A stretch of 64,000 nucleotides of DNA from Amphritea opalescens (GTDB lineage Bacteria; Pseudomonadota; Gammaproteobacteria; Pseudomonadales; Balneatricaceae). A model generated the notes under the pieces. It was not told where the DNA came from and made no database searches. It saw only the letters and a program-made list of their open reading frames with translations. Of this stretch, positions 19,434 to 29,396 are shown piece by piece. Location: positions 248,001-312,000 of the forward strand of contig NZ_RQXW01000002.1 in NCBI RefSeq assembly GCF_003957515.1, in the 5' to 3' direction. Every line of letters begins with the position of its first letter. Position 1 is the stretch's first letter. A program made the translations under genes and the position numbers.

Positions 19434-19461
19434 TAAAGTTTTACCGCTATGTGGGCGATAA
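19434..19461 (+). promoter_or_regulatory. Sigma-28 (FliA)-type flagellar promoter of pomAB
   Basis: TAAAGTTT (19434-19441) and GGCGATAA (19454-19461) match the FliA consensus TAAAGTTT-N11-GCCGATAA with one mismatch and a 12-bp spacer. It lies 58 bp before pomA, as expected for a class-3 stator operon. Confidence 0.8.
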
Positions 19462-19518
19462 CGTAAAGCTGATCAGACCTTCTAGGTTCTGATGTGTCTG
19501 TACACGAAGGGGATTTGT

Positions 19519-20283
19519 GTGGATTTAGCAACGCTAATTGGGTTAATTGGTTCGTTAGGTATTGTTATCGCCGCGATGGTGCTGGGCGGTGATCCGGGCG
19601 TGTTTTTCAACGTCCCGTCGTTGCTGATCGTGATCGGCGGTATGCTGCTGGTGGTGTTGATGAAATTTACACTGGGGCAGTTTCTCGGTGTGGGCAAAAT
19701 CGCCGCCAAGGCCTTTATGTTTAAGTCTGTTAGTCCAGAAGACATTATCACTGAAACGGTTGAGTTGGCCGATGCGGCGCGTAAAGGCGGATTGCTCTCC
19801 CTCGAAGATAAAGAGGTGAGCAGTGACTTTATGCAGCGGGGCATCCAGCTGTTGGTGGATGGACATGATCCAGACATTGTTAAAACCTTATTGAACAAAG
19901 AGATGAAACTCACCAACGACCGCCATCAGACCGGTATCAGTGTGTTTAGCGCAATGGGCGATGTCGCTCCCGCGATGGGCATGATCGGGACGCTTGTTGG
20001 TCTAGTGCAGATGCTGTCTAACATGTCCGACCCTAAATCCATCGGTCCCGCGATGGCGGTAGCGCTGCTGACGACACTCTACGGAGCGATGTATGCCACG
20101 ATGGTTGCCTTGCCGATCGCCGATAAACTATCGATCCGCAAAGATGAAGAGGCGCTGAATCAGGCGTTGATTATTGATGGTTTGCTAGCGATTCAGGCGG
20201 GTCAGAACCCTCGGGTTATTGAACAGATGCTGCGTAACTACTTGCCGGAATCTAAGCGGGCAGTCGCTGCTGAGCAGGCTTAA
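19519..20283 (+). CDS. pomA: Flagellar stator protein PomA (MotA family, sodium type)
   Basis: Inner-membrane stator subunit that, with PomB, drives flagellar rotation. 254 aa from the GTG at 19519, which has AAGGGG upstream and gives the family start MDLATLIGLIG. Four membrane segments are evident (about 5-25, 30-48, 150-172 and 182-202), with the cytoplasmic loop between 2 and 3 and the VAPAMGMIGTLVGLV signature. It is 14 bp ahead of pomB. Confidence 0.95.
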   Translation: MDLATLIGLIGSLGIVIAAMVLGGDPGVFFNVPSLLIVIGGMLLVVLMKFTLGQFLGVGKIAAKAFMFKSVSPEDIITETVELADAARKGGLLSLEDKEVSSDFMQRGIQLLVDGHDPDIVKTLLNKEMKLTNDRHQTGISVFSAMGDVAPAMGMIGTLVGLVQMLSNMSDPKSIGPAMAVALLTTLYGAMYATMVALPIADKLSIRKDEEALNQALIIDGLLAIQAGQNPRVIEQMLRNYLPESKRAVAAEQA

Positions 20284-20297
20284 AGGGGGATACGCAG

Positions 20298-21251
20298 ATG
20301 AGTGATGAAGAACTCGAATGTCCCCCCTGTCCCGCCGGTTTACCGGGTTGGATGGCGACCTTTGCCGATCTAATGTCATTGTTGATGTGCTTTTTCGTCT
20401 TGCTGTTGTCATTTTCTGAGATGGACGTGCTTAAATTCAAGCAGTTAGCCGGCTCTATGCGTGAAGCATTCGGGGTGCAGAATCAGGTTAAAGTCGAGGA
20501 TATTCCTAAGGGTACTAGTATTATTGCCCAAGAGTTTAGCCCAGGGCGACCAGAACCGACACCGCTCAATGAGGTGCGACAGATGACCCTCAACAACGAT
20601 CTACAATCCCTCGATGTTAGAACCAAAGAGGGGGAATCGGAGGTTCAAGATAAACTCGAAGGCGAGACCGCTGATCAGCTAGAACAGTTGTTAGAGCAGA
20701 TGGAAGCACAGGCGGAGGCACAGGCGCAAAAAGAAGCCGTTGAGTTTGCCGCTGCGCTACGTCAGGAAATCGGTCAGGGCAGCATTGAGATCGATACCGA
20801 GGGTAAGAAAATTGTTATTCGCGTCAAAGAGAAGGGTTCTTTCTCCTCGGGCTCCGCAGAGTTGAAGTTTTCCTATATTCCAGTGATCGCAAAGATTCGA
20901 GATGTTCTGCTGAATGTGGGCGGTAAGGTGGCGATTGAAGGGCATACCGATAATATCCCTGTCTCGGGAGGTATGTATGAGTCGAACTGGGGCTTGTCGA
21001 CGGCACGGGCGCTCGCCGTTGGCCATGAGTTGTTTGCCGATCCACGTATTGATCAATCGCGTTTTTCGATTATCGGCTTAGCCGATACCAAGCCATTGGC
21101 ACCCAATAATACGGCTGAAAACCGCAGTTTGAACCGTCGGGTAGAGATCATTATTCAGAAAAGTTCAGACCCCGAAGAGTTGGAGAAATTAAAAACGCAG
21201 GAAGCGAGTGATCAAGAGTTCGGGCCGTTAGCACCGCAGGATGTGTTTTGA
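20298..21251 (+). CDS. pomB: Flagellar stator protein PomB (MotB family, sodium type)
   Basis: 317 aa. One transmembrane helix with the essential ion-binding aspartate D24 in TFADLMSLLMCFFVLLLSF, a plug/linker region (with the Pom-type IPKGTSIIAQEF), and the C-terminal OmpA-like peptidoglycan-binding domain (IEGHTDNIPV...NWGLSTARA). D24 and its surroundings are those of the Vibrio sodium-driven PomB, so sodium is the likely coupling ion (inference). A glutamine-rich coiled stretch lies at about residues 115-150. Confidence 0.95.
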   Translation: MSDEELECPPCPAGLPGWMATFADLMSLLMCFFVLLLSFSEMDVLKFKQLAGSMREAFGVQNQVKVEDIPKGTSIIAQEFSPGRPEPTPLNEVRQMTLNNDLQSLDVRTKEGESEVQDKLEGETADQLEQLLEQMEAQAEAQAQKEAVEFAAALRQEIGQGSIEIDTEGKKIVIRVKEKGSFSSGSAELKFSYIPVIAKIRDVLLNVGGKVAIEGHTDNIPVSGGMYESNWGLSTARALAVGHELFADPRIDQSRFSIIGLADTKPLAPNNTAENRSLNRRVEIIIQKSSDPEELEKLKTQEASDQEFGPLAPQDVF

Positions 21252-21312
21252 TACGACGGTGAAGTAAGGCGGCGTTATAGCTTATCTGAAACGAGTGCTT
21301 GAAGGCGTAGAT

Positions 21313-21352
21313 AACAAAAAACCGATGTCAGTGATGGCATCGGTTTTTTGTT
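21313..21352. terminator. Bidirectional terminator between pomB and the cytochrome gene
   Basis: A 15-bp stem, AACAAAAAACCGATG pairing with CATCGGTTTTTTGTT, and a 10-nt loop. T-runs are present on both strands. Confidence 0.9.
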
Positions 21353-21371
21353 GAATCGATATTGGCATCGA

Positions 21372-21677
21372 TTATTTAGCGTTGTCGAGCATGTATTGGA
21401 TCGCGCCTTTGAGCTCGCTATCAGTACAATCCCCGCAAGTGCCTTTAGGTGGCATTGCATTGAGGCCATTGGTGGCGCTAACCAGCAGAGCGTCTATTCC
21501 TTTAGCGGCACGTGGAGCCCATTGTTCTGCGCTGCCGAACAGCGGTGCACCTGCAGCCCCAGTCATGTGGCAGGCAATGCATTTAGTGTTATAGAGCGTC
21601 GCGCCGTCACGTTCAGCCATTGCTGCAACTGGGGTCATTAACATGGCAGTTACTGCCAGAATCATTGTCTTTTTCAT
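21372..21677 (-). CDS. Cytochrome c5 family protein
   Basis: Periplasmic monohaem electron carrier, 101 aa. A signal peptide (about 1-21, ending AAMA) precedes the haem site CIACH, and the distal methionine is in NAMPPKG. The TCGDC pair after it is the c5-type disulfide. It is monocistronic and shares the terminator at 21313-21352 with pomB. Electron partners are not visible nearby. Confidence 0.93.
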   Translation of the reverse strand: MKKTMILAVTAMLMTPVAAMAERDGATLYNTKCIACHMTGAAGAPLFGSAEQWAPRAAKGIDALLVSATNGLNAMPPKGTCGDCTDSELKGAIQYMLDNAK

Positions 21678-21849
21678 TTCACCATCACCTTAATTAGTAT
21701 CCGTTAATTGCTGCCATTTAACAGGCCCGGAATTTTAGTCATCGCAGTGTATGCGTATGACTATATTAATGTAAATACCTCAAATGGTCTTAATCAAAGC
21801 TGAATCAATAAAACAGAATACATGAGGGAAGGGTGGTGAAACGCGGATA

Positions 21850-22053
21850 TTACGGACGCAGGCTCATGGCATAGGAGGCTTGATTATGCTGCGTAGACGC
21901 TTTCAATTGCTGATTTTTACGCTGTTTAATGTAGTTGTCATAGTGAGACATGACCTGCTCGGCAGGTAGGTCAATCATCGATTTAAGTTGATCGGGGCTA
22001 TGGCCGTCCCGCAGTAGTTGGCCTATTTGGTGTTCAGTTGAATTCATTGTCAT
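21850..22053 (-). CDS. Small protein of unknown function (67 aa)
   Basis: A short acidic-to-basic, soluble protein with predicted helices (HQIGQLLRDGHSPDQLKSMI and QVMSHYDNYIKQRKNQ). AAGGAA lies at a good distance from the two candidate starts (22053 and 22047). No signal peptide or cysteine. I recognise no family. The helical pair is of the kind found in small HTH- or sigma-interacting proteins, but this is weak. Confidence 0.55.
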   Translation of the reverse strand: MTMNSTEHQIGQLLRDGHSPDQLKSMIDLPAEQVMSHYDNYIKQRKNQQLKASTQHNQASYAMSLRP

Positions 22054-22282
22054 TGTTAGGTTCCTTTTCTATTTATCGGGCAGTATCGCTGAAAAGTATG
22101 ACAAAAATGTTTCCGAAAGAGATTAATCCTATTAATTAAGGGGTTTTTGTTGTCGTTTGGGGACAGAATAGTATATGTTCTCTTTAATACTCAAAATGAG
22201 ATATATGTTTGCTTTTGCCTCTATTATAGGTAAATCACGAGTACAAAAATTTTTACATGCAGATGTAAATAAGGAGGCAAAA

Positions 22283-22816
22283 ATGGGTAAAGCGACGTTG
22301 AGCCCGAGCGGTTCGGAACAAATAAAAAGTACATTTTCGGGAGGGGCTATGCCGACGAGTCTGCGTGCCAGTTATGATGCCGATGAGCTGGCTCAGAAAT
22401 TGGGTTTTGTTTCTTTTTCAACGGACTTTCTGATCCGTTGTTATCGGGTGTTTGATGGTGATATCAAATCGGCCATTATTTTTAACGTGATCTCTCTCTG
22501 GGCGTTACGCCAGCGCGAAGAAGCAGAAGATAGTCAGAAAGTGGCAGGCTTTTCTTGTAATAATCATTCGATCAGCATTGCTACCGGTATCCCCTATGAA
22601 ACCGTACGCCGTAAAGTTAAAGCGATGGTGGAAAATGGTTGGCTTGAATTCAGTGACTCCTCCCACGTGGTGCTGAACTCTGATAAGTGGCAAGAAGTGT
22701 TGAGTGATGTTGTCGATCCTGAGCGTTGCGTTGTAGGTTATGTACGTAGTACGGATGTAACACCGTCGTTTTCTCGTAATGAGCGTCGAGGCAGTCCTGC
22801 TGATCGTCGTAGCTGA
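22283..22816 (+). CDS. Putative winged-helix DNA-binding protein
   Basis: 177 aa from the ATG at 22283, chosen for its perfect AAGGAGG site; an earlier in-frame ATG at 22175 has none. The segment HSISIATGIPYETVRRKVKAMV at about residues 94-116 is a helix-turn-helix in which a recognition helix (YETVRRKVKAM) is followed by NGWLEF, a wing-like strand. An N-terminal helical half (FLIRCYRVFDGDIKSAIIFN) may dimerise. Neither ligand nor target is visible. Confidence 0.65.
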   Translation: MGKATLSPSGSEQIKSTFSGGAMPTSLRASYDADELAQKLGFVSFSTDFLIRCYRVFDGDIKSAIIFNVISLWALRQREEAEDSQKVAGFSCNNHSISIATGIPYETVRRKVKAMVENGWLEFSDSSHVVLNSDKWQEVLSDVVDPERCVVGYVRSTDVTPSFSRNERRGSPADRRS

Positions 22817-22975
22817 TGGATAGGTATTTTGATATAGGGTCGCTATGGCGGCCTTTTTTATTGTCTGCGATTAACTGATCGAGATCTGTCGTTAGGTGGA
22901 TATTGGTTGCCGGAGATCTGGTTTTTCGGTCAAATAGCTTGATGGTTAAAATGGCCAATAACTAAGGAATTTGTG

Positions 22976-23605
22976 ATGTCAGACGGGGTATTTGAACAGA
23001 TTGCCGAAGCGCTCTACCAACAAGGGTATGCCGTACTTGATCACGCGCTGCCTGACGCGATTTGTGGCGCCTTAGCGCAGGAGGTTAGGGATTTACCTGC
23101 TGAACGGTTTCGTCAGGCGGGTATCGGTCGTCAGGAGGCTTATATCAAAGCCGATACCATCCGTCGTGATGAGATCTGTTGGATCGACAATCAGACCGAT
23201 GCAGGGCGTGCGTGGCTTGAATGGGCCGACCAACTTCAGCAAGTCATTAATCGTCGGCTGTTTTTAGGATTGTTCTCATTTGAAAGCCATTACGCCCATT
23301 ATCAGGCGGGTGATTTTTATAAAGTGCACCGAGATGCCTTTCGTGGGCAGCAAAATCGAGTGCTGTCAATGGTGGCCTACCTCAACCCTAACTGGCAAGC
23401 AGCGGATGGTGGCGAGCTGTTAATCTATCCTTCGGAGGGAGATACCCCGTTGCTCAGGGTGGTGCCAGAATTCGGTACCTTAGTGGTGTTTCTCAGTGAG
23501 GAGTTTCCCCATGAGGTGCTGCCGGCACAAGAGGATCGATACAGTATTGCCGGTTGGTATCGAATCAACAGCGGTAATAGCCGACGGGTTGACCCTGCTA
23601 GCTGA
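22976..23605 (+). CDS. 2OG-Fe(II) oxygenase (SM-20/PHD-like)
   Basis: Iron- and 2-oxoglutarate-dependent dioxygenase, 209 aa. The facial triad is visible as H118xD120 (YKVHRDAF) and H179 (FPHEVL); the 2OG-binding arginine is in RYSIAGW near residue 187. The double-stranded helix core includes LSMVAYLNPNW and GGELLIYP. It resembles bacterial prolyl-hydroxylase-type (EGL-9/SM-20) proteins. GTG at 22973 is an alternative start. The substrate is unknown and it stands alone. Confidence 0.85.
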   Translation: MSDGVFEQIAEALYQQGYAVLDHALPDAICGALAQEVRDLPAERFRQAGIGRQEAYIKADTIRRDEICWIDNQTDAGRAWLEWADQLQQVINRRLFLGLFSFESHYAHYQAGDFYKVHRDAFRGQQNRVLSMVAYLNPNWQAADGGELLIYPSEGDTPLLRVVPEFGTLVVFLSEEFPHEVLPAQEDRYSIAGWYRINSGNSRRVDPAS

Positions 23606-23749
23606 TTATTTGGCGAAGCGACAGCATGATGTTCTGTTAAATGGGCGTAAACGTAGCGAGGTTGTTGCTTATCGGGTGATCAGCGCTCGATTTTGTCTGT
23701 CGCAATGATAACATACGGGCTCCGATAGGCTTTAGATTAAGGACTGCCC

Positions 23750-25264
23750 GTGTCCCTCGCTGTTAAACCATCTACTCGTCTCTTTTTATTCTTACTCATT
23801 GGTTACGTACTAATACACCTGTTGATCCGCCTAGCGATGGGTGGGACGCTCGAGATGGATGAAGCGGAACAACTGGTTCTCGGGCAACAATTGGCATGGG
23901 GCTATAATACGCAGCCCCCTCTCTATAGCTGGCTTCAATGGTTGTTTTTTCAGGTGTTAGGAGATGGTGTCTTTGCCCTAGTACTGTTGAAATCAATACT
24001 TCTGTTTTTCATCTATCTCTTTACTTGGCTGATTGCGCGAAACCTTATCAGCACGCAGCGCATTGCCTTATTGGCGACATTTTCCCTTTTTCTGATACCG
24101 AGTATTGCGTGGGAGTCGGTGCGCGATCTGACGCACTCCGTGTTGGCGACTGCGATTGCGGCAGCGACGTTTTATACTGCAATAGCCATCTATCAGAAAC
24201 GTACCCTCGCGGGCTATATCATCCTCGGTGTCTTGCTGGCCTGTGGGATGTTAGCGAAATATAGTTTTGGTCTGTTTGCGTTGAGCTTACTACTGGCTGC
24301 AGGGTCTTTGCCTGAATATCGGCGATTGCTATTGAATCGGCGGATTGTGGTGACCGCTGCGATCGCATTGTTATTGGTAATACCTCATCTGTTGTGGGCT
24401 GTTGAGCACCTTGATGAGATCAATGGTTTTATCGCCAATGAGGTGGGGGAAGGTCAGCAAGCAAATTACGTGGATGGGGTGCTCAGTGGCCTTGCTAGCC
24501 TCGCGAAGAGTGGTGCAGAGTTCTTGATTTTGGTCTGGTTGGTGTTGACCTTACTATTTCCATCGGCCTATCGGTCATTGTCTGTAGATAAAACGAATAT
24601 ACATCGGCAACTGGCCGCTCGTTTTTTAATGGCTGGAGTGTTGTTGTGTGTCATCTTGGTTGTACTAGGGGCTACGCAGTTTCAGGGGCGTTGGTTTCAG
24701 CCGCTGCTGTTTATCTTTCCGCTCTATTTGATCAGCCGAGCGGATGCCGTAGGAATCTCCAGGCGGCGGGAAATGTTACTGCGGTCGGTCATCATCTTTT
24801 TTGCGGTGGTAGTGATGGTATTGCGTTTTAGTCAGTTTTGGCTGGCACCTTATATGCAACGGAATCCTAACCGGATGCAGTACCCTTCAGGGGAGTTAGC
24901 GGAACAACTGAAGCAGCAAGGATTTAGTGGTGGAACGATTATTGGTGATAATAATCTCACCGCCGCGAATATTGGCCTCTATTTCGATGATGCGCGTATG
25001 CTAAGCCCAAAAGCTAAACTCTTTACCGTCGATAGCCATCCACCTACAACGCAAGGACAGTGCCTAATTGCTTGGGATGCTAATCGTCGAGATCCTCTGC
25101 CAAACGGGCTATCAGCATATTTACGTCATCAAGGGATTGTTGTCTCGGTGGTAAAACCGCATTATATAAGTGCGCCCTATCAATATACCGACAGGGGCGA
25201 ATATCGAATGGGTTATATGCTGCTGAGTTTGGAAGCGCTCTGTCAAAGTGTGACAATGGATTAA
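23750..25264 (+). CDS. GT-C glycosyltransferase, family 39 (ArnT/PMT-like)
   Basis: 504-aa integral membrane protein with about ten hydrophobic helices. The first loop carries the GT39 acidic pair (LEMDEAEQL near residue 38) and YNTQPPLYSWLQW. It would use a polyprenyl-phosphate sugar to glycosylate a lipid or protein at the periplasmic face. The soluble C-terminal domain (about 380-500) includes GGTIIGDNN and GLYFDD. No lipid-A or O-antigen genes are adjacent, so the acceptor is unknown. Confidence 0.8.
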   Translation: MSLAVKPSTRLFLFLLIGYVLIHLLIRLAMGGTLEMDEAEQLVLGQQLAWGYNTQPPLYSWLQWLFFQVLGDGVFALVLLKSILLFFIYLFTWLIARNLISTQRIALLATFSLFLIPSIAWESVRDLTHSVLATAIAAATFYTAIAIYQKRTLAGYIILGVLLACGMLAKYSFGLFALSLLLAAGSLPEYRRLLLNRRIVVTAAIALLLVIPHLLWAVEHLDEINGFIANEVGEGQQANYVDGVLSGLASLAKSGAEFLILVWLVLTLLFPSAYRSLSVDKTNIHRQLAARFLMAGVLLCVILVVLGATQFQGRWFQPLLFIFPLYLISRADAVGISRRREMLLRSVIIFFAVVVMVLRFSQFWLAPYMQRNPNRMQYPSGELAEQLKQQGFSGGTIIGDNNLTAANIGLYFDDARMLSPKAKLFTVDSHPPTTQGQCLIAWDANRRDPLPNGLSAYLRHQGIVVSVVKPHYISAPYQYTDRGEYRMGYMLLSLEALCQSVTMD

Positions 25265-25404
25265 GGCTGTTTAGCGCCGTTATTTGGGATAGTTAAGCTT
25301 ACGGCGCAGCGTTGGTTGTGCTCATGATATTGGGTCTGATGATATCCCGTGTGATTTAACTCGGGCTCAGCATTGGATTCGGTTATAACATCAAGGCGGG
25401 GGTT

Positions 25405-27663
25405 ATGAATCAGGATTCCAGTGAGAGCGCGTTCGCTAAACTCACTCAAATTATTCAATCGGCAGCGAAAGCGAATACGATTGAAGCGCAGATTCAGCAT
25501 ATTGTTGATGCGATTAGCGAAACACTGCTGGTTGAGGTGTGTAGCCTCTATCTCAAACAGCGAGATGAGAGTATGCGGCTGGTGGCGAGTCATGGCTTAG
25601 TTCGAAAGAACAGAGTTGTGATACCGGCTAAAAAAGGTTTAGTGGGTCATGTGATGCAGATGCAGAGCGCGATCAATATTATCGAACCTGATCAGCATCC
25701 CGAATATTACTTCGTCGCAAAGTCTAACGAGGAACGCTACCACAGCTACTGTGGTGTGCCTTTGGTTTACCGAGCGCAGGTTTATGGTGTGTTGGTGGTG
25801 CAAAGCCGCCGTGCTGAGGTGTTACCCTCTGATTATGTCGCGTTACTTTCTACCTTAGCAACGCATCTGGCGATGTTGTTGGCTACCTATCCGAAAGAAG
25901 TCTTTCCCGGTCGCTCAAAAACGAAACTCTATCAGGGTATTACCGGCGCTCAAGGTGTGGCGATTGGCCGTGTGTTTATGCGGAAACTGCCCCAGTTAGC
26001 GGAAATTCAAAAGCTTAAATCCACCGATATGGAAGCGGAATATAGCCGCTGGAAGAGCGTTAAAGCCGAAGCTGTTAATCAGTTGAGGGATGAACGGAAC
26101 ACGGTGAGGGAAACGTTAGGCGAAGGCCTTGCTTCGGTGCTCGATGCGTATCAGATGTTATTGCAAGATGTCACGTTCGAGCAGCGGATCACCGATGAAA
26201 TTGCGGCAGGTTTTCAGTTGCCATGGGCGATAAAACAGTCGGTCGGGTTCTTTTCCGATAAGTTTAAAGCGATGGAAGACCCCTATCTGCGTGAACGTCA
26301 CGAGGATATTCAGCAATTAGGTACGAAGCTGTATCGGATTTGGCAGAAAGCGTCAGAACCGGAGATGCCGTCTGGCAATGAGCCATTAATCTTGGTGGGC
26401 GATCATATCAGTGTGTCGGATATCGTTAATCTGACCACAGAACAACTCGCGGGTATTGTGTGTTTTGCTGGTGGTTCGTTATCCCACATTGCGGTGTTTG
26501 CGAATGCGCTCGGTATCCCTGCGGTGATGGGTATCGGCGAAGTGCCAATGCTGAATGGCGATCAACTCGTGGTTGACGGTGATGCGGGTCAGGTAATCTG
26601 TGCACCTGGTTTGGGCACACTGAAAGAATATCGCCGCACGCTATCCGAAAGGCAGGTACTCGAAACCCGTTTGCAGGCTGACAGTCAGTTACCGGCGGTC
26701 ACCAAAGATGGTGTTCGCATTACGTTGTTAGCGAACTCTGGATTGCAGGCGGATGTTTTACCAGGCTTGAAATATGGTGCAGAGGGGATCGGCCTGTTTC
26801 GGACCGAAGTGCCGTTTATGATTCGCTCCAGTTTACCCTCGGAAGACGATCAAGAGATTATCTATCGTAATCTGATTAGTCACTATAAAGATAAGCCGGT
26901 GTATTTTCGTACCCTCGATATTGGTGCGGATAAACCACTATCTTATATGCCGGTGGTGAAAGAGGATAACCCCGCATTGGGCTGGCGGGGGATTCGTTAT
27001 ACCCTCGATAACTTGCCACTACTGATTACCCAACTACGGGCAATTTTGACGGCGGCAGCCGGCAATGAACAGGTGCACCTGATGCTGCCGATGATCGCTT
27101 CAACGGAGCAGTTGGATCAGTGTCTTGCAGTACTGCATGAGGTGCATCAGCAACTGGTGGATGAGGGCGTGCCGGTGTGCTTGCCGAAAATCGGCATCAT
27201 GGTCGAGGTGCCCAGTTGCATCGCTCTACTGCCTTTCTGGCGCAAGAAGCTCGATTTTATATCGATCGGTACTAACGATTTGAGTCAGTATCTGCTGGCG
27301 TTGGATCGGAACAGCCCACTGGTAGGTAAATGGTATGATCCCTTGCATCCGTCGGTGCTGCATGAACTGATGCGTATCGCTACAACATCTAAACAAATGA
27401 ACCTGCCGGTGAGTGTCTGTGGCGAGATGGCTTCGGACCCCGTGGCGGTGCTCTTGTTATTAGGCATGGGTATCCAGCAGTTGAGTATGAGTGCAGCGAA
27501 AATTCCATTGATTAAATGGATTATTAGGACGGTCACTCAGGCAGAGACGGAAGCGCTGTTGGCACAGGTGTTACAACAGGATAATGCGACCGCTATTCGG
27601 CAGTTAGGTGAGCAGTTTTTAGCCTCTAAGCAACTCTTGTTTAACGAAGCCGCGCAACGTTAA
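25405..27663 (+). CDS. ptsP: Phosphoenolpyruvate-protein phosphotransferase PtsP (EI-Ntr)
   Basis: First enzyme of the nitrogen-related PTS; 752 aa. An N-terminal GAF domain (about 20-165) precedes the EI HPr-binding helical region, the phosphohistidine domain (GGSLSHIAVFANALGIPA, histidine near residue 360) and the PEP-binding TIM barrel with GLFRTEVPFM and the cysteine in VCGEMASDP. GAF-EI is diagnostic of PtsP rather than PtsI. No rppH is adjacent as in some relatives. Confidence 0.96.
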   Translation: MNQDSSESAFAKLTQIIQSAAKANTIEAQIQHIVDAISETLLVEVCSLYLKQRDESMRLVASHGLVRKNRVVIPAKKGLVGHVMQMQSAINIIEPDQHPEYYFVAKSNEERYHSYCGVPLVYRAQVYGVLVVQSRRAEVLPSDYVALLSTLATHLAMLLATYPKEVFPGRSKTKLYQGITGAQGVAIGRVFMRKLPQLAEIQKLKSTDMEAEYSRWKSVKAEAVNQLRDERNTVRETLGEGLASVLDAYQMLLQDVTFEQRITDEIAAGFQLPWAIKQSVGFFSDKFKAMEDPYLRERHEDIQQLGTKLYRIWQKASEPEMPSGNEPLILVGDHISVSDIVNLTTEQLAGIVCFAGGSLSHIAVFANALGIPAVMGIGEVPMLNGDQLVVDGDAGQVICAPGLGTLKEYRRTLSERQVLETRLQADSQLPAVTKDGVRITLLANSGLQADVLPGLKYGAEGIGLFRTEVPFMIRSSLPSEDDQEIIYRNLISHYKDKPVYFRTLDIGADKPLSYMPVVKEDNPALGWRGIRYTLDNLPLLITQLRAILTAAAGNEQVHLMLPMIASTEQLDQCLAVLHEVHQQLVDEGVPVCLPKIGIMVEVPSCIALLPFWRKKLDFISIGTNDLSQYLLALDRNSPLVGKWYDPLHPSVLHELMRIATTSKQMNLPVSVCGEMASDPVAVLLLLGMGIQQLSMSAAKIPLIKWIIRTVTQAETEALLAQVLQQDNATAIRQLGEQFLASKQLLFNEAAQR

Positions 27664-27898
27664 TGCCACGATCTGTTCTCCGTCGAATGAGAGCTATTTC
27701 ACTGTGGTTAGATTGATCCGTTGTGTAGCCTGAGGCGGTCATCAGTGATGTGCATTAAGGGTTGGTAATCCATGGGGTTAAATAGAACAGATGGATTATT
27801 TAGCCTATATTTAAAGAGGCAGATGATAACAGCATGGATCTAGCGCCAAGCATTAACGGTTGCCCCTGTTAGTCTCTGCAAATCAAGGAGGCGAGACA

Positions 27899-29320
27899 AT
27901 GAAAACCGCAAGTAATACCGAAAATCTAACGGGGCGTACAGCCGATTATTTTGCCCCGGTCACTGTCGAGAAAGATGCACTGTGGGGTGTACAAACCCAA
28001 CGTTCACTGCTGAATTTTAATATAGGCAAACAGATTTTTGCCCCCGAATTTATCATGGCATTGGTGAATATCAAGCGGTCCTGTGCCGAGGTTAACCATC
28101 GTGAAGGGCTGCTGTCTAAAAAACGGTATGACGCGATTGTTCACGCCTGCGATGCGCTGCTAAAAGGCGAACACCAAGATCAGTTTCCCCTACGGGTGTG
28201 GCAAACGGGTTCGGGTACGCAGACCAATATGAATGTCAATGAGGTGATCTGCACGCTGGCAAACGGTTTTGCTGAGGCTGACGCAAGCTCTGTAGGCCAA
28301 GAATCGGAGACCATTCACCCGAATGATCACGTCAATATGTCGCAATCATCGAATGATGTGTTTCCCAGCGCGATGCATTTAGTCGTGGCACAGCAGAGTC
28401 ATACGCAACTGTTACCTGCCATTGATCATTTAGTCTCTTGTTTAAGTGAAAAACAAACCGAGTTTGCAGCTGTTCATACCGTTGGTCGTACCCATATGAT
28501 GGATGCACTGCCGTTAACGGTTGGCGCGAAGTTATCCGCTTATATTGTCCAATTGTCGGAGGCGCGGGATGCGGTGAAAGATAGCTTAACGGCTATTTAT
28601 AAATTAGCGATTGGGGGGACTGCCGTAGGGTCAGGCAGTAATGCCCCCGAAGGTTTTGGTATGAAAGTGGCTGAGGTGCTAGCGCAGCGGTATGGCTTGC
28701 CGTTGAGTGCCCATGAAAACCTATATGCAGCGGTATCGGGGGAGGATGCCTCACTTCGTTTTAGTGGCGCACTGAAACAATTAGCGGGGGCGTTGCTTAA
28801 ACTTGCCAATGATTTTCGCCTGTTGGGTAGCGGTCCCCGCTGTGGCTTGAATGAGTGGCAGTTACCGGCCAATGAGCCGGGCAGTTCGATTATGCCGGGC
28901 AAAGTCAATCCGACCCAATGCGAAGCGCTGAGTATGGTCTGTTTACAGGTCTTTGGAAACGATCTAACGGTGTCTATGGCCGCCTCTCAGGGACAACTGC
29001 AGCTGAATACCTATCGGCCAGTGATTATTCATAACCTGATGGAAAGTCTGCAGCTGCTTACCGATGCGATGGCCTCCTTTGCCAATAACTGTGTTGCTGG
29101 ATTAGCCTTGAATAGCCAACAGATTGAGCAGCATATGGCGGATAACTTATCGGTGATTACGCTGTTAGCGCCACAGCTAGGTTACGATGTGGCGTCGGCG
29201 ATTGTGCATCAGGCACACCATGATGATTGCTCCTTGGCCGTGGCGGCCGAAGCTTTGGGTTATTATCCCCAAGCTGAGTTTGCAGCGCTGATGCGTACCG
29301 TATTGGCTAAACAGTTATAG
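27899..29320 (+). CDS. fumC: Fumarate hydratase class II
   Basis: Oxygen-stable, iron-free fumarase of the citric-acid cycle; 473 aa from the ATG at 27899, which follows a perfect AAGGAGG at 7 bp. The catalytic signature GSSIMPGKVNPTQCEAL is near residue 325, with TGSGTQTNMN, SSNDVFPSAMH and the base-bearing GRTHMMDALP upstream. A TTG-initiated form starting at 27860 lacks a ribosome site. It is monocistronic with a long 3' gap. Confidence 0.96.
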   Translation: MKTASNTENLTGRTADYFAPVTVEKDALWGVQTQRSLLNFNIGKQIFAPEFIMALVNIKRSCAEVNHREGLLSKKRYDAIVHACDALLKGEHQDQFPLRVWQTGSGTQTNMNVNEVICTLANGFAEADASSVGQESETIHPNDHVNMSQSSNDVFPSAMHLVVAQQSHTQLLPAIDHLVSCLSEKQTEFAAVHTVGRTHMMDALPLTVGAKLSAYIVQLSEARDAVKDSLTAIYKLAIGGTAVGSGSNAPEGFGMKVAEVLAQRYGLPLSAHENLYAAVSGEDASLRFSGALKQLAGALLKLANDFRLLGSGPRCGLNEWQLPANEPGSSIMPGKVNPTQCEALSMVCLQVFGNDLTVSMAASQGQLQLNTYRPVIIHNLMESLQLLTDAMASFANNCVAGLALNSQQIEQHMADNLSVITLLAPQLGYDVASAIVHQAHHDDCSLAVAAEALGYYPQAEFAALMRTVLAKQL

Positions 29321-29396
29321 AGTGCAGGTGAATAAGAGGTGGCCTTGTAGTGTTCTCTAAAATAGGTGGGTCGCTTAAAAAATGTCGTGAGGTGTA

